Assembly: GCA_937899715.1 (NCBI GenBank)
Contig: CALCNX010000048.1
Location: 12,501-76,500 of the forward strand
Direction of reading: 5' to 3'
Source of the DNA: an uncultured bacterium
Lineage (GTDB): Bacteria > Bacteroidota > Ignavibacteria > Kapaibacteriales > UBA4661
DNA length: 64,000 nt
Part shown: positions 43,991 to 52,747 of the stretch, piece after piece
Layout of the letters: each line of letters opens with the position of its first letter
Numbering within the stretch: the first letter of the stretch is position 1
Notes under the pieces: model-generated
Told to the model about the DNA's origin: nothing
What the model saw: the letters and a program-made list of their open reading frames with translations, nothing else
The model's database searches: none
Position numbers and translations under genes: made by a program

Positions 43991-44611
43991 CTATGATTCT
44001 TGATTTCTTTTATGTGAAACCTTCCCCCGCGAAACAAAACGATTCCCCGCCACAAAAAAACGAAGCGGCAGGTCCGCAGCCTTCGTAATGCCTATGCGTG
44101 GTGAGACTGCAATCTCGCACGGAGATTCGGTGGGAAGGAGGAAGAAAGAGGGCTGTAAAAGCGATGCGCCATTGTCTGCCGGGCTGAAGGCAAGTGCCTG
44201 TGCGAGTTTACCGGGACCATTGCACAAGGTGTGCAGGTCGCTCACGCCGCGCTGCTTCTGCATAAAGTCCACGCCTGCAAGCGGCTCCAGCGCTCGCAGT
44301 AATACTGCCGCTCCGCGTTCTGCCTCTTCGGTAACGATATTTGCGCAGAGGTGAATCCCGTAAATGCGGTAAATGTAGAGTGTTCCTGCTTCGCCAAACA
44401 TCGCTCCGTTGCGGGCTGTGCGCCCACGAAAGGAATGGCTGGCAGCGTCGTTCTCCGCCAAATATGCTTCGGTCTCCACAATCCGCCCCGCAAGCACAGC
44501 GTTGCCCACACGCCGCACCAGCACTGTCCCAAGCAAGTCACGGGCAACCTCCATAGTCGCCCGTGCAAAAAATTCGTGGGGAAGTGCGTGCTGAAAGGGG
44601 AAATCAGTCAT
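43991..44611 (-). CDS. DNA-3-methyladenine glycosylase (AAG/MPG family)
   Basis: The 206-residue enzyme removes alkylated purines from DNA. The catalytic region is RIVETEAYLAENDAASHSFRG (E46/E48 in VETEAY), followed by RNGAMFGEAGTLYIYRIYG and the CNGPGKLAQAL turn. The C-terminus SPRIGITKAADLPLRFFVAGN is the conserved family ending. Two degraded copies of this ending occur at 56104-56262 and near 59.4 kb. The ATG at 44611 fits the family length. It is 37 bases downstream of the peroxiredoxin gene on the same strand. Confidence 0.94.
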   Translation of the reverse strand: MTDFPFQHALPHEFFARATMEVARDLLGTVLVRRVGNAVLAGRIVETEAYLAENDAASHSFRGRTARNGAMFGEAGTLYIYRIYGIHLCANIVTEEAERGAAVLLRALEPLAGVDFMQKQRGVSDLHTLCNGPGKLAQALAFSPADNGASLLQPSFFLLPTESPCEIAVSPRIGITKAADLPLRFFVAGNRFVSRGKVSHKRNQES

Positions 44612-44648
44612 AGTTCAAGTATTACTTCGTTCAAGTATTACTTCAAGG

Positions 44649-45116
44649 TTACTTCACTGAAGAGAGTACCGCAAGCACTTCGTCAACATGACCCGGAACC
44701 TTGACTTTGCGCCACTCGTGCGCGAGAATGCCTTCCGAATTGATCACAAACGTCGAGCGCTCCACGCCCATATATTTGCGCCCGTACATTGATTTTTCCA
44801 CCCACACGCCGTAGCTTTCGCAGATTTCATGCGATTCATCACTCACGAGCGCAAAGTTCAATTCATATTTTTGCTTGAATTTATCGTGTGATTTCGGGCT
44901 GTCGGGGCTAACACCCAGCACGACTGCGCCCGATGAGGTGAGACGTTGCATATTGTCGCGGAAGTCGCAGGCTTCGGCTGTGCAGCCGCTTGTGTCGTCT
45001 TTGGGATAGAAATAAAGAACAACCGTTTTGCCGCGCAAATCCTTGAGGGAAATTGTTCCGCCGCCGTCGGTGCTGGCATTGAAATTAGGTGCTTCTGTGC
45101 CGAGTATTGCTGTCAT
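44649..45116 (-). CDS. bcp: Thioredoxin-dependent peroxiredoxin (BCP/PrxQ)
   Basis: The 155-residue enzyme reduces peroxides. The peroxidatic C45 and resolving C50 lie in DDTSGCTAEACDFRD, the PrxQ pattern with both cysteines in one helix. FYPKDDTSGCT is the active-site loop. Length is normal. It is on the same strand as the glycosylase downstream and the metallophosphoesterase upstream, so a stress and repair unit is possible. Confidence 0.95.
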   Translation of the reverse strand: MTAILGTEAPNFNASTDGGGTISLKDLRGKTVVLYFYPKDDTSGCTAEACDFRDNMQRLTSSGAVVLGVSPDSPKSHDKFKQKYELNFALVSDESHEICESYGVWVEKSMYGRKYMGVERSTFVINSEGILAHEWRKVKVPGHVDEVLAVLSSVK

Positions 45117-45162
45117 AACTAGAGAAATGAGGTGAAAAGAAGTGCGGCGGCGAAGTGAGCCG

Positions 45163-46614
45163 TTACGCTTTTCGGAGGGTTAGGAGCGTAATTTCCGGCG
45201 GAACACCCAAACGCACGGGAATACCGGTCGTGCCGATACCGCGATTGACGTAAATATGCTGCCCAAGTTCGTAATCATCTGCATACAAGCCTGCAACCTG
45301 CTTGTACATGAGTGCTGCGGGTGTAATATCCATTCCGAGAATGTTCAGCCCCATTTGTCCGCCGTGAGTGTGTCCTGCCAGCGTAAGATCAATAAGCATA
45401 TTTCCGTGTACCGTTTCATGCGGCTTGGCGTGTATCTTTTTGTCCCAGAATGTGGGGTCGTGTGCCATCAAAATAGTAGGATGCTCCGGCGATAAGCCTT
45501 CAAGAGCCTCAGAGAGATTGCCGAAATTTTGGCGTAAACCGACATTATCAATTGCTGCCATTTGTAGACGCGCACCATCTATGCTGAAGGTAGTGTTTTG
45601 ATTTACCATGAGATTCACACCGGACGTGCGAATCATGGACAAAATTTCTGCGTGCGCCGCGCCGCTTGAATAGTGGTCATGATTTCCCAGACAACCCCAT
45701 AACCCTAAGCGTGTTTGCTTGGTCGCAAAATTTGCCAGCCGAACGATTTGTGGCAAAATCATCGGCAATTCAAGCGCCCGCCAATTTACCCAGTCGCCCG
45801 TAACAAGCACCATGTCAGGCTTCAGGGATTCCACAATGCGGCAGACTTCTTCCATCGGTTTTTCTGAGAAAAACGAACCGGCATGAATATCGGATAACTG
45901 CGCAATCGTCAGCCCCTCGAACTGACGCGGAAGGTTTTTGATGGGAATATCTACCCGATGCACTTCAAAATCATAGAGCGTGAAAAGCGCCTCTGTACCC
46001 AAAGCAGCAACGGGAACGGCTGCAAGTGCATAACCACCCGCATTGACAGTTTTGGTGAGAAAGGCGCGGCGCGAAAGCGAAATCGGCTGCGGTGTGGGGA
46101 GGTTTTGATAATTCGTATGTTTTTGTATCTTGTCGGATGTAGTGAGACGAAGCGCAACGCCGCGGAGAAAGTGCGCACGAAACATCGCGGATTGCAAGCG
46201 CTGAAGAAGGAAAATTTTCGTGGTTTCAAGCGCTTTAGGAGTGTGCTCCGACAAGTGTATGATTCTATTCACTATCCATATCGTGAAGCGCTCTTGGAGC
46301 CAGCGTACAAAGACTCTGCCGCCTAAGAATACCACAATGGCAATTTTGGGTAAATACCAGTACGCAAGCGCTTTATGAAGGAATTTATTGAGCTGGCTAG
46401 GATACCATTCCACCTGCCGCAAATAGACGGTAAAAGGAAAAACGAAAAACATGACCACACCGAGTGCTATCGGAATCATGTACCAAAGTGGTTTCCAGCC
46501 GCGCTTGCGCACAAATGAGCGCCACGCAGAAAGCACAATGACATCCAGCGCGGTCTGCAATAAGCCAACCACGAGGAAAAAGAAAAGCAAACGCCATGTA
46601 AATTCGACAAACAT
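45163..46614 (-). CDS. Membrane-anchored metallophosphoesterase (YkuE/YaeI type)
   Basis: The 483-residue protein has about three N-terminal membrane helices (residues 1-105), an unusual internal Arg-Arg segment (SLSRRAFLTKTVNAGGYALA) near 190 that looks like a Tat signal, and then a calcineurin-like phosphoesterase domain. The metal ligands are in LSDIHAGSF, TGDWVNW, GNHDHYSSG, MAHDP and GHTHGG. YkuE/YaeI relatives act on lipid headgroups such as UDP-diacylglucosamine-type substrates; the substrate here is unknown. The start at 46614 gives the first helix. Confidence 0.88.
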   Translation of the reverse strand: MFVEFTWRLLFFFLVVGLLQTALDVIVLSAWRSFVRKRGWKPLWYMIPIALGVVMFFVFPFTVYLRQVEWYPSQLNKFLHKALAYWYLPKIAIVVFLGGRVFVRWLQERFTIWIVNRIIHLSEHTPKALETTKIFLLQRLQSAMFRAHFLRGVALRLTTSDKIQKHTNYQNLPTPQPISLSRRAFLTKTVNAGGYALAAVPVAALGTEALFTLYDFEVHRVDIPIKNLPRQFEGLTIAQLSDIHAGSFFSEKPMEEVCRIVESLKPDMVLVTGDWVNWRALELPMILPQIVRLANFATKQTRLGLWGCLGNHDHYSSGAAHAEILSMIRTSGVNLMVNQNTTFSIDGARLQMAAIDNVGLRQNFGNLSEALEGLSPEHPTILMAHDPTFWDKKIHAKPHETVHGNMLIDLTLAGHTHGGQMGLNILGMDITPAALMYKQVAGLYADDYELGQHIYVNRGIGTTGIPVRLGVPPEITLLTLRKA

Positions 46615-46762
46615 TGCGGCACTTCAAAAAGTGAGAAGAATCAGTCTTTGCAAAAATACGGAATTTTTGGGTGAAAGTTACTTCTCTGCGTTTGAAACAA
46701 GTCCTTGAGCGCTCTTGAGAGAATTTGCAGTAGAAATCTATGGTGTAATCAAAAGAAAGTGC

Positions 46763-46770
46763 TAGTTTTG
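46763..46770 (+). promoter_or_regulatory. Candidate -7 promoter box
   Basis: GTGCTAGTTTTGTAG contains TAGTTTTG, matching TAnnTTTG, 64 bases before the epimerase start. A convincing -33 TTG is not seen. Confidence 0.35.
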
Positions 46771-46833
46771 TAGTCTTTACGACTTTTGAAGTCAAGACTT
46801 TCCTTTTCTTCTTTACCACGAGGATTTGACACT

Positions 46834-47820
46834 ATGTCAGCAAAAAAAACAGCCCTTGTCTGCGGTGCAGGCGGATTTATCGGCAGCCATTTGGTGCGCC
46901 GTTTGAAACGTGAAGGATTTTGGGTTCGCGGCGTTGACTTGAAAGCGCCCGAATTTTCCGACACTGCTGCCGATGATTTCATTATTGGCGACCTACGCGA
47001 GCAGTCCGTCTGCCGCGATGTCGTTGATATGCCGTTTGACGAGGTGTACCAACTTGCCGCCGATATGGGCGGTGCAGGCTATATTTTCACCGGCAATCAC
47101 GATGCCGATGTGATGCACAATTCCGCAACGATTAATCTCAACATCGTTGATTTGGCGCATCACAAAGGCGTAAAGAAAATTTTCTACTCATCCTCTGCGT
47201 GTATGTATCCCGCCTACAATCAAGAAGACCCCGATAATCCTAAATGCGCAGAGGATTCCGCCTACCCTGCTGCACCTGATAGTGAATACGGTTGGGAAAA
47301 ACTCTTCAGCGAGCGTCTGTATTTGGCATATCAGCGCAACTACGGCTTGAACGTGCGAGTGGCGCGGTATCACAACATATTCGGTCCCGAAGGCACGTGG
47401 ACGGGCGGCAAGGAAAAAGCCCCCGCCGCTATGTGTCGCAAGGTTGCCGAGGCTAAAGACGGCGGTACGATTGAGGTGTGGGGCGACGGCAAGCAGACGC
47501 GCTCGTTTCTGTACGTGGACGAATGTTTAGAAGCAATGCGCCGTTTTATGGATTCCGATTTTATGGGACCGGTCAACATTGGTTCGGAAGAAATGATTTC
47601 CATTAACGGCTTGGCAGAAATGGTTATCGGGCTGTCCGGTAAGAATATTCGCATCAATAACATTCCCGGTCCGACCGGGGTGCGCGGGCGCAATTCCGAC
47701 AATGCCCTTATACGCGCAGAACTTGGCTGGTCACCATCCGAGCCGCTTCGCTCCGGCATTGAAAAAACCTACGCATGGATAAATGCGCAAGTGAAGGCTA
47801 AAAGTCTCGTTGCTGCTTAA
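46834..47820 (+). CDS. NAD-dependent epimerase resembling GDP-mannose 3,5-epimerase
   Basis: The 328-residue short-chain dehydrogenase binds NAD through GAGGFIGSH (11-19). The active site has C123 in SSSACMYP, Y152-x3-K156 in YGWEK and K195 in GGKEKAPAAMCRK. Cys and Lys at these sites are the acid/base pair of plant GDP-mannose 3,5-epimerase, and QTRSFLYVDEC, VNIGSEEMISIN and PGPTGVRGRNSDN also match that family closely. It should convert GDP-D-mannose to GDP-L-galactose or a related sugar for surface glycans. An ACGAGGA site precedes the ATG at 46834. It is a single-gene unit with no glycosyltransferase beside it. Confidence 0.85.
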   Translation: MSAKKTALVCGAGGFIGSHLVRRLKREGFWVRGVDLKAPEFSDTAADDFIIGDLREQSVCRDVVDMPFDEVYQLAADMGGAGYIFTGNHDADVMHNSATINLNIVDLAHHKGVKKIFYSSSACMYPAYNQEDPDNPKCAEDSAYPAAPDSEYGWEKLFSERLYLAYQRNYGLNVRVARYHNIFGPEGTWTGGKEKAPAAMCRKVAEAKDGGTIEVWGDGKQTRSFLYVDECLEAMRRFMDSDFMGPVNIGSEEMISINGLAEMVIGLSGKNIRINNIPGPTGVRGRNSDNALIRAELGWSPSEPLRSGIEKTYAWINAQVKAKSLVAA

Positions 47821-47843
47821 AACTGTCCTGCGGCTTACAAAAA

Positions 47844-47890
47844 ATCGCCCCAATTTTTCGCAAGTAATGTGAGCGAAAAATTGGGGCGAT
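47844..47890. terminator. Bidirectional terminator between convergent genes
   Basis: A perfect 18-bp stem (47844-47861 with 47873-47890, around an 11-base loop) lies between the convergent epimerase and phosphorylase genes. On the minus strand it is followed by TTTTT, and on the plus strand by GTTGTTTG, so it works best for the minus-strand operon but probably serves both. Confidence 0.9.
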
Positions 47891-47923
47891 GTTGTTTGCG
47901 ATAACAATCTGCAAGCGTGATTA

Positions 47924-49231
47924 TTACTGTGCCGAATCCCATTCGTCCAGCACCATCTTGGGTTTGGTGTAGTTGCCTTTTTCAATGGTGATTGCATCCA
48001 GAATATGTGCCGTCGCCGACTCGAACGTTTCTGTGCGTGTACCCTGCACGTAGCCTATTTCCTCGCCTTGTTTCACTTCCGCGCCGCATTTTTTGTGAAA
48101 GACGATGCCTGCACCGAAGTCCAGTACATCTTCCGTGCGCTGTCTGCCTGCGCCCAGCATAATTCCTGCTATTCCAACCATGCGAGCATGAATACCCGTA
48201 ATCACGCCGTCCTTTGGTGCGAGAAGCGCTTTTTTCGGGAGATTTGCGTATTTGATTTTGCTGCCCTCAAGGTCGCCTTGTTGTTCTTTGATGAGCGCGT
48301 GGAAGATTTCAAGAGGTTTGCGGCTTGCCCATGCGGTGTGAACGACGTTTAGCGCCTCATTCACATTCGGCGCAATACCACCCGCAATGAGCATTGCTGC
48401 GGCAAGTCGGGCGGTGAGTTCGGAAATGTCCTGTGGCGACGTGTGTTGGTTCTCAAGCGTATCCAGTGATTCCTCAATTTCCAGCCAGTTTCCGATTTTC
48501 GCCCCAAGCGGCTCTTCCATGCTGGTAAACAAAATTCTCATCCGCAAGCCCACCTCACGCGCCACGCCAATCATCGTTTCGGCGAGTACCTGTGCCTTGT
48601 CCAGCGAATCCATGAATGCACCTTTGCCGACTTTGAGGTCAATGACAAGCGCATCCAAATCTTCCGTAAATTTTTTGCTCAGAATAGATGCCGTGATAAG
48701 TTCTTTCGATTCCACCGTGCCTGTTACATCGCGCAGGTGGTAGAGAATACGGTCGGCAGGGGCAATATCACTTGTTTGCTTTGCAAAAAAGCCGCCGTAC
48801 TTTGCCAGCAATTCAGCGCCGCGCTTGTTGTCCACGTCCATATTCACGCCCGCCGATTCGAGCTTATCTACTGTGCCGCCCGTGTGCCCAAGCCCGCGTC
48901 CGGAAATCATCGGTACAGCGATTCCACACGCAGCTACAAGCGGTAAGAGTGGAAGAGAGATTTTATCGCCCACACCGCCCGTGGAGTGTTTATCTACTTT
49001 GGGTTTAGGTGCAGTGGTGAATTGGTAGCGTGTTCCGGAATCTCGCATCGCGAGCGTCAGGGCTGCCGTTTCTGCTGCCGAAAGCCCGCGAATAAACGAT
49101 GCCATGAGAAACGCTGCGGCTTGCGGGTGCGTAATGTCGCCCGCAGTCAAGCCCTTGACAAACCACGAAATTTCCTCGTGGGTAAGTTCTGCGCCATCGC
49201 GCTTTTTGCGGAGAAGTTCGGCTGGTATCAT
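47924..49231 (-). CDS. deoA: Pyrimidine-nucleoside/thymidine phosphorylase
   Basis: The 435-residue enzyme cleaves thymidine or uridine with phosphate. The phosphate and substrate segments are KHSTGGVGDK (the family signature), SGRGLGHTGGTVDKLES and DLKVGKGAF. The N-terminal helical domain starts with LLRKKRDGAELTHEEI. Whether it prefers thymidine or uridine cannot be told from sequence, so the symbol is provisional. It is the last gene of a minus-strand run with gaps of 17 bases (thioesterase) and 8 bases (pseudokinase). Confidence 0.92.
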   Translation of the reverse strand: MIPAELLRKKRDGAELTHEEISWFVKGLTAGDITHPQAAAFLMASFIRGLSAAETAALTLAMRDSGTRYQFTTAPKPKVDKHSTGGVGDKISLPLLPLVAACGIAVPMISGRGLGHTGGTVDKLESAGVNMDVDNKRGAELLAKYGGFFAKQTSDIAPADRILYHLRDVTGTVESKELITASILSKKFTEDLDALVIDLKVGKGAFMDSLDKAQVLAETMIGVAREVGLRMRILFTSMEEPLGAKIGNWLEIEESLDTLENQHTSPQDISELTARLAAAMLIAGGIAPNVNEALNVVHTAWASRKPLEIFHALIKEQQGDLEGSKIKYANLPKKALLAPKDGVITGIHARMVGIAGIMLGAGRQRTEDVLDFGAGIVFHKKCGAEVKQGEEIGYVQGTRTETFESATAHILDAITIEKGNYTKPKMVLDEWDSAQ

Positions 49232-49248
49232 AGAATAGGTAGAAAGAT

Positions 49249-49701
49249 TTATTTCAAACTTGAAGGTAAGATTTCAAAATTATCCGTTTGGACGAGACTG
49301 CGGAATGCCTGTTCTAGCTCGCTTGGCGGACGAGTGAGTTTTCTGGCTTCCAGGTCGAACCAGCCGCCTGTGCTTGTTACTCTAGCGACGAGTTTACCGT
49401 CATCGCGGAAAAATTCGTTTTGAATTCGGAAGCGCGACGCATCGCTGCTGAGACCACTTAACGACATTGTGACGGTAACGGAGTCAAGCAATCGTAATTC
49501 ACGATAATACTCAATATCGTCTCGCATCACAATTGGTCCCAGCCGCCTTGCCTCAAACTCGCGCATAGAAAAACCGTGCTCTTGAAAGTACATCATGCGA
49601 ATATCACCCGATTTATCAAGGTAAGCCGTGTTTTTCATATGGGCGTTTGAGTCCAAATCACCCCATCCGACGTGAAGTTGTTTTGAGAATGGTTGAGCCA
49701 T
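49249..49701 (-). CDS. Acyl-CoA thioesterase (YbgC/FadM-type hotdog)
   Basis: The 150-residue protein has the hotdog thioesterase fold. The active-site segment is VGWGDLDSNAHMKNTAYL, with the Asp in the usual D-x-x-x-H pattern, followed by YYRELRLLDSVTVTMSL. The substrate is probably a fatty acyl-CoA. It lies 8 bases after the pseudokinase stop and is co-transcribed with it and with the phosphorylase. Confidence 0.88.
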   Translation of the reverse strand: MAQPFSKQLHVGWGDLDSNAHMKNTAYLDKSGDIRMMYFQEHGFSMREFEARRLGPIVMRDDIEYYRELRLLDSVTVTMSLSGLSSDASRFRIQNEFFRDDGKLVARVTSTGGWFDLEARKLTRPPSELEQAFRSLVQTDNFEILPSSLK

Positions 49702-49709
49702 TGTGGAGT

Positions 49710-52706
49710 TTAGCGCTGCGTTTTAGAAATGTTGATGTTGCGATTGTCCGACGTAGCAAGGAACTTGCCATCAGGACTGAATGCTGCCGGTGTGCCTTCG
49801 CAGGAAACGCCTGGAGAGCGCTGTATTGCTTCACCCGTGGCAGCATCCCAGACGCGAACGGTTTTGTCTTTGCCACTGGAAATGAGCGTTTTACCATCGG
49901 GGCTGAAAAAGACCGAAGTAACGGTGCCGGAATGACCGCGTAGCGAGCGCAGAATAGTGCCCGTAGCGGCATCCCAAATTTTTACGGTTTTGTCATCACT
50001 GCCGCTTGCAATCGTTTTGCCGTCGGGGCTGAAGGAGACTGACCGCACCGTACCGACGTGTCCGCGCAAGATAAGGAAAGGCTCGACACTCTTTGCCTTG
50101 CGGGCTGCATTGGTGAGTTCGGTCGTGCTTGGGTCAACGGTGTTTGGCGATTCGGCGACGGGATTTGTTGCCGGAGCGTAGTTATCTTCGCGGTTCGTGC
50201 GAGGCGCTTTTTTGTTCATATCCTTGAGTGCGTCGGGTGTGGCTTTGCCGGAAGGCGCATCAGTGCTTGTTGAGAACGGAGTATTGGTTGCAAGTGTGCT
50301 GGACTTGCTGCTTTTATTCTTCAAGTGTCCCGCATATTTCTGGCGAATCCGCTCACGTGCTGCCTCACGCTCGGCGGCACTTTGCGAATTCACCTCAGCC
50401 AGAGAGCCGCTTTTGGATGTTGTTTTCGTCGTGGAGGTATTTGCCGGAGTAGTAGTGGAGGTATTTGCCGGAGCAGTGCTTGCCGTGGTCTTTTCCGTTG
50501 AACGTTTTGCAGTGGCGGTCTCGTTTGTCATACTTTCCGAGCCAGTATTGTTACGAGATGCACGTTTTTGAGTTTTTGCTCCTTCGGTAGAAGTGGGCGT
50601 TTCTCTTGCAAGTCCGCTTTCGGAAGCTCTTGCTTGCTTGCGTTGCGCAGTCTTCTTGGGCGTTGCTTCAGCTATAGAATTGTCTGGTTTTGCTTGCTTT
50701 GCCGCAGATTTGCTTGCTGCCGTCGGACTGCTTTTTGTAGAGTTGTTCTCTGCTAATTTTGATGCCGAAGCACTTTTTTTCTCCGCAGGAATAGCTTTTT
50801 CCGCAATGGGAGTAGTTTTTTTCTCAGGGTTTTTGATTGGTTCGCCGGAGTCAGGAATACGCGGCTTTTCTGCGCTTGCGGGAGAATTTTGAGCAGCGTT
50901 TTTACTGGCAGATGAGCTTGCGCTTTCATCAGGCACGGTGTTCTCCGCAGCTTGGTTCGTGCTTGTCGTCGGGTTATTTGCCGTAGCCGGAAAAGTATTG
51001 GTCGTATCAGCACTCTGGTCGCCAGCTTGTTTTCCATTCTCAAGCGGTGCGCCATTTTGTGCGTTTGGGTCTTGTTCCGCGTTCTTTTCCGATTTGGCGA
51101 GAAGCGAGTCGTAACGCCGTTCTTTCTCGTCGTTAGAAAGTTCGCGCTGCATTGTTGGTGTGGTGTTGTCTGTGCTCTTATTTTTGAGAGCAACGTAGTA
51201 GATGCCGCCGCCCAATGCCACTGCACCCATAACTAACCACGGCAGCACGGCACGTTTTTTCTTTTCTTCATTTTTTGCGGCAGGTTTGATGGCTTCTGTG
51301 GGCGTAAGCTGTGCTTTCAGCGCTTCGGGCGAAGGCGGAGGATTAATGCCGCTTACGGGCGTGGAATAAGAAGCCGCTCCCAAAGGAGAACCGCCTAAAG
51401 GTTCATCAGTACTCTGTGGGGCGGAGAACTGTAAACGTTCTTCTTCGGCAGCACGTTGCGCTTGTTCCGTTCGCATTGCCTGCATACGGCGTTCTACCTC
51501 AAGCTGCATCGGCGACTGCGCAAGCGTCGGGGCAGTGAAGACTGTTGGCGCGTCAGGTGCTGGTGCTGGGGGCGATGATTTGCTGAAAAAGGCGCTCAGA
51601 CCCGATTTTTCTTTTACCGCCGGACTTTCCTGAGATTCATCATCGGTTGTTTTCGGCGTTTCATCGGCTGTTGCAAAGGCGGCAGGTTGCGCGGCAGCAA
51701 GTGGTGATGCTTGTGGCGGTGGGAATTGTGCCACAGCGGGGCGTGTGGTCTCTTCTGAGGCTGCGGCAATCGCTGCGCCAGTGGCTGTTACGGCTGCTGC
51801 TGCTGTGGTTGTACCAATAACAGCGGCTTTTGTGCCACTTGCTTGATTCGGCGTAGCGGCTATGATTTGCTGCACCTCAGGCTGTACCTTTTGCAGAAGG
51901 CGAGCAAACTCGCGCGTTGTAGGGATGCGCTCACGGCGGTCTTTTGCAATGGCGCGGTGAACGAGATTGGCAAGATGTGGCGGAATATTGAGTTCCGGCA
52001 TCGTTTCAGTAATGTTCGGGGCTGTTTGCTGCAAAACTGCTTGACGTAAACGAGATTCCGAGTCGCGGTCACTCACGCTATAAGGCATTGTACCTGTAAT
52101 CATACGGTAAAGAATGACCCCTAAGCTGTACACATCGCTGCGTTCGTCCACACTTTCACCTCGCACTTGCTCCGGTGCCATATAAGCGATTTTTCCTGTG
52201 CGTCCTGCTGACCGGACAAGCGCCGCATTACTGAGATGAGGCGCAATACCGAAGCCGCTAATTTTCACGGCATTATCGCCCGAAATAATGATGTCACTGG
52301 GCTTCAAGTTGCCGTGCAGAAAACCTTTAGAATGAGCTGCTTGAGCGCCACGCAATGCCTGATTCAGAAGCTGAACCGCGTTGTCATATGGCATGGGGCG
52401 TGATTTTTTGCTGAGAAGATTGTCCAAACTGCGCCCCGGGGCGTACTCCATGATAACGTGCATCGTGTCGCCGCTTTCGACCACGTCCAGCACGCGAACA
52501 AGATTTTCTTGTCGGGGCATGGACAGAAGCGATTTTGTTGCTTCCTTGAGGCGTTTGCGCACTTGTGGTTCACGCACAAGGTCAGCGTTGAGGGATTTAA
52601 CGGCTACATCGGCTTTGGTTTCGGTTTCCCGTCCTCGGCGCACAATACCCGTTCCACCAGTACCAATGCGGTCGGAAACGGTATAGTTCTGTATCTTCTC
52701 AGGCAT
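49710..52706 (-). CDS. Ser/Thr protein pseudokinase with membrane helix and WD40 repeats
   Basis: The 998-residue protein has an N-terminal PknB-like kinase fold (1-270), a Pro/Ala linker, one membrane helix (about 485-508, LPWLVMGAVALGGGIYYVAL), a disordered Ser/Thr/Ala/Lys-rich region and about three WD40 repeats at the end (GHVGTVRSVSFSPDGKTIAS and following). The glycine loop (GTGGTGIV) and ATP lysine K37 are kept. The catalytic loop reads HGNLKPSD in place of HRDLKPxN, so the catalytic Asp is N133, and the DFG motif reads SGFG, with G151 in place of the metal-binding Asp. It is therefore probably catalytically dead and acts as a scaffold. Three WD40 blades are too few for a closed propeller alone. 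Confidence 0.85.
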   Translation of the reverse strand: MPEKIQNYTVSDRIGTGGTGIVRRGRETETKADVAVKSLNADLVREPQVRKRLKEATKSLLSMPRQENLVRVLDVVESGDTMHVIMEYAPGRSLDNLLSKKSRPMPYDNAVQLLNQALRGAQAAHSKGFLHGNLKPSDIIISGDNAVKISGFGIAPHLSNAALVRSAGRTGKIAYMAPEQVRGESVDERSDVYSLGVILYRMITGTMPYSVSDRDSESRLRQAVLQQTAPNITETMPELNIPPHLANLVHRAIAKDRRERIPTTREFARLLQKVQPEVQQIIAATPNQASGTKAAVIGTTTAAAAVTATGAAIAAASEETTRPAVAQFPPPQASPLAAAQPAAFATADETPKTTDDESQESPAVKEKSGLSAFFSKSSPPAPAPDAPTVFTAPTLAQSPMQLEVERRMQAMRTEQAQRAAEEERLQFSAPQSTDEPLGGSPLGAASYSTPVSGINPPPSPEALKAQLTPTEAIKPAAKNEEKKKRAVLPWLVMGAVALGGGIYYVALKNKSTDNTTPTMQRELSNDEKERRYDSLLAKSEKNAEQDPNAQNGAPLENGKQAGDQSADTTNTFPATANNPTTSTNQAAENTVPDESASSSASKNAAQNSPASAEKPRIPDSGEPIKNPEKKTTPIAEKAIPAEKKSASASKLAENNSTKSSPTAASKSAAKQAKPDNSIAEATPKKTAQRKQARASESGLARETPTSTEGAKTQKRASRNNTGSESMTNETATAKRSTEKTTASTAPANTSTTTPANTSTTKTTSKSGSLAEVNSQSAAEREAARERIRQKYAGHLKNKSSKSSTLATNTPFSTSTDAPSGKATPDALKDMNKKAPRTNREDNYAPATNPVAESPNTVDPSTTELTNAARKAKSVEPFLILRGHVGTVRSVSFSPDGKTIASGSDDKTVKIWDAATGTILRSLRGHSGTVTSVFFSPDGKTLISSGKDKTVRVWDAATGEAIQRSPGVSCEGTPAAFSPDGKFLATSDNRNINISKTQR

Positions 52707-52747
52707 AATCGAAATGAAAATCGTGAAAAAAGGTTCTGTCGCTAAAT

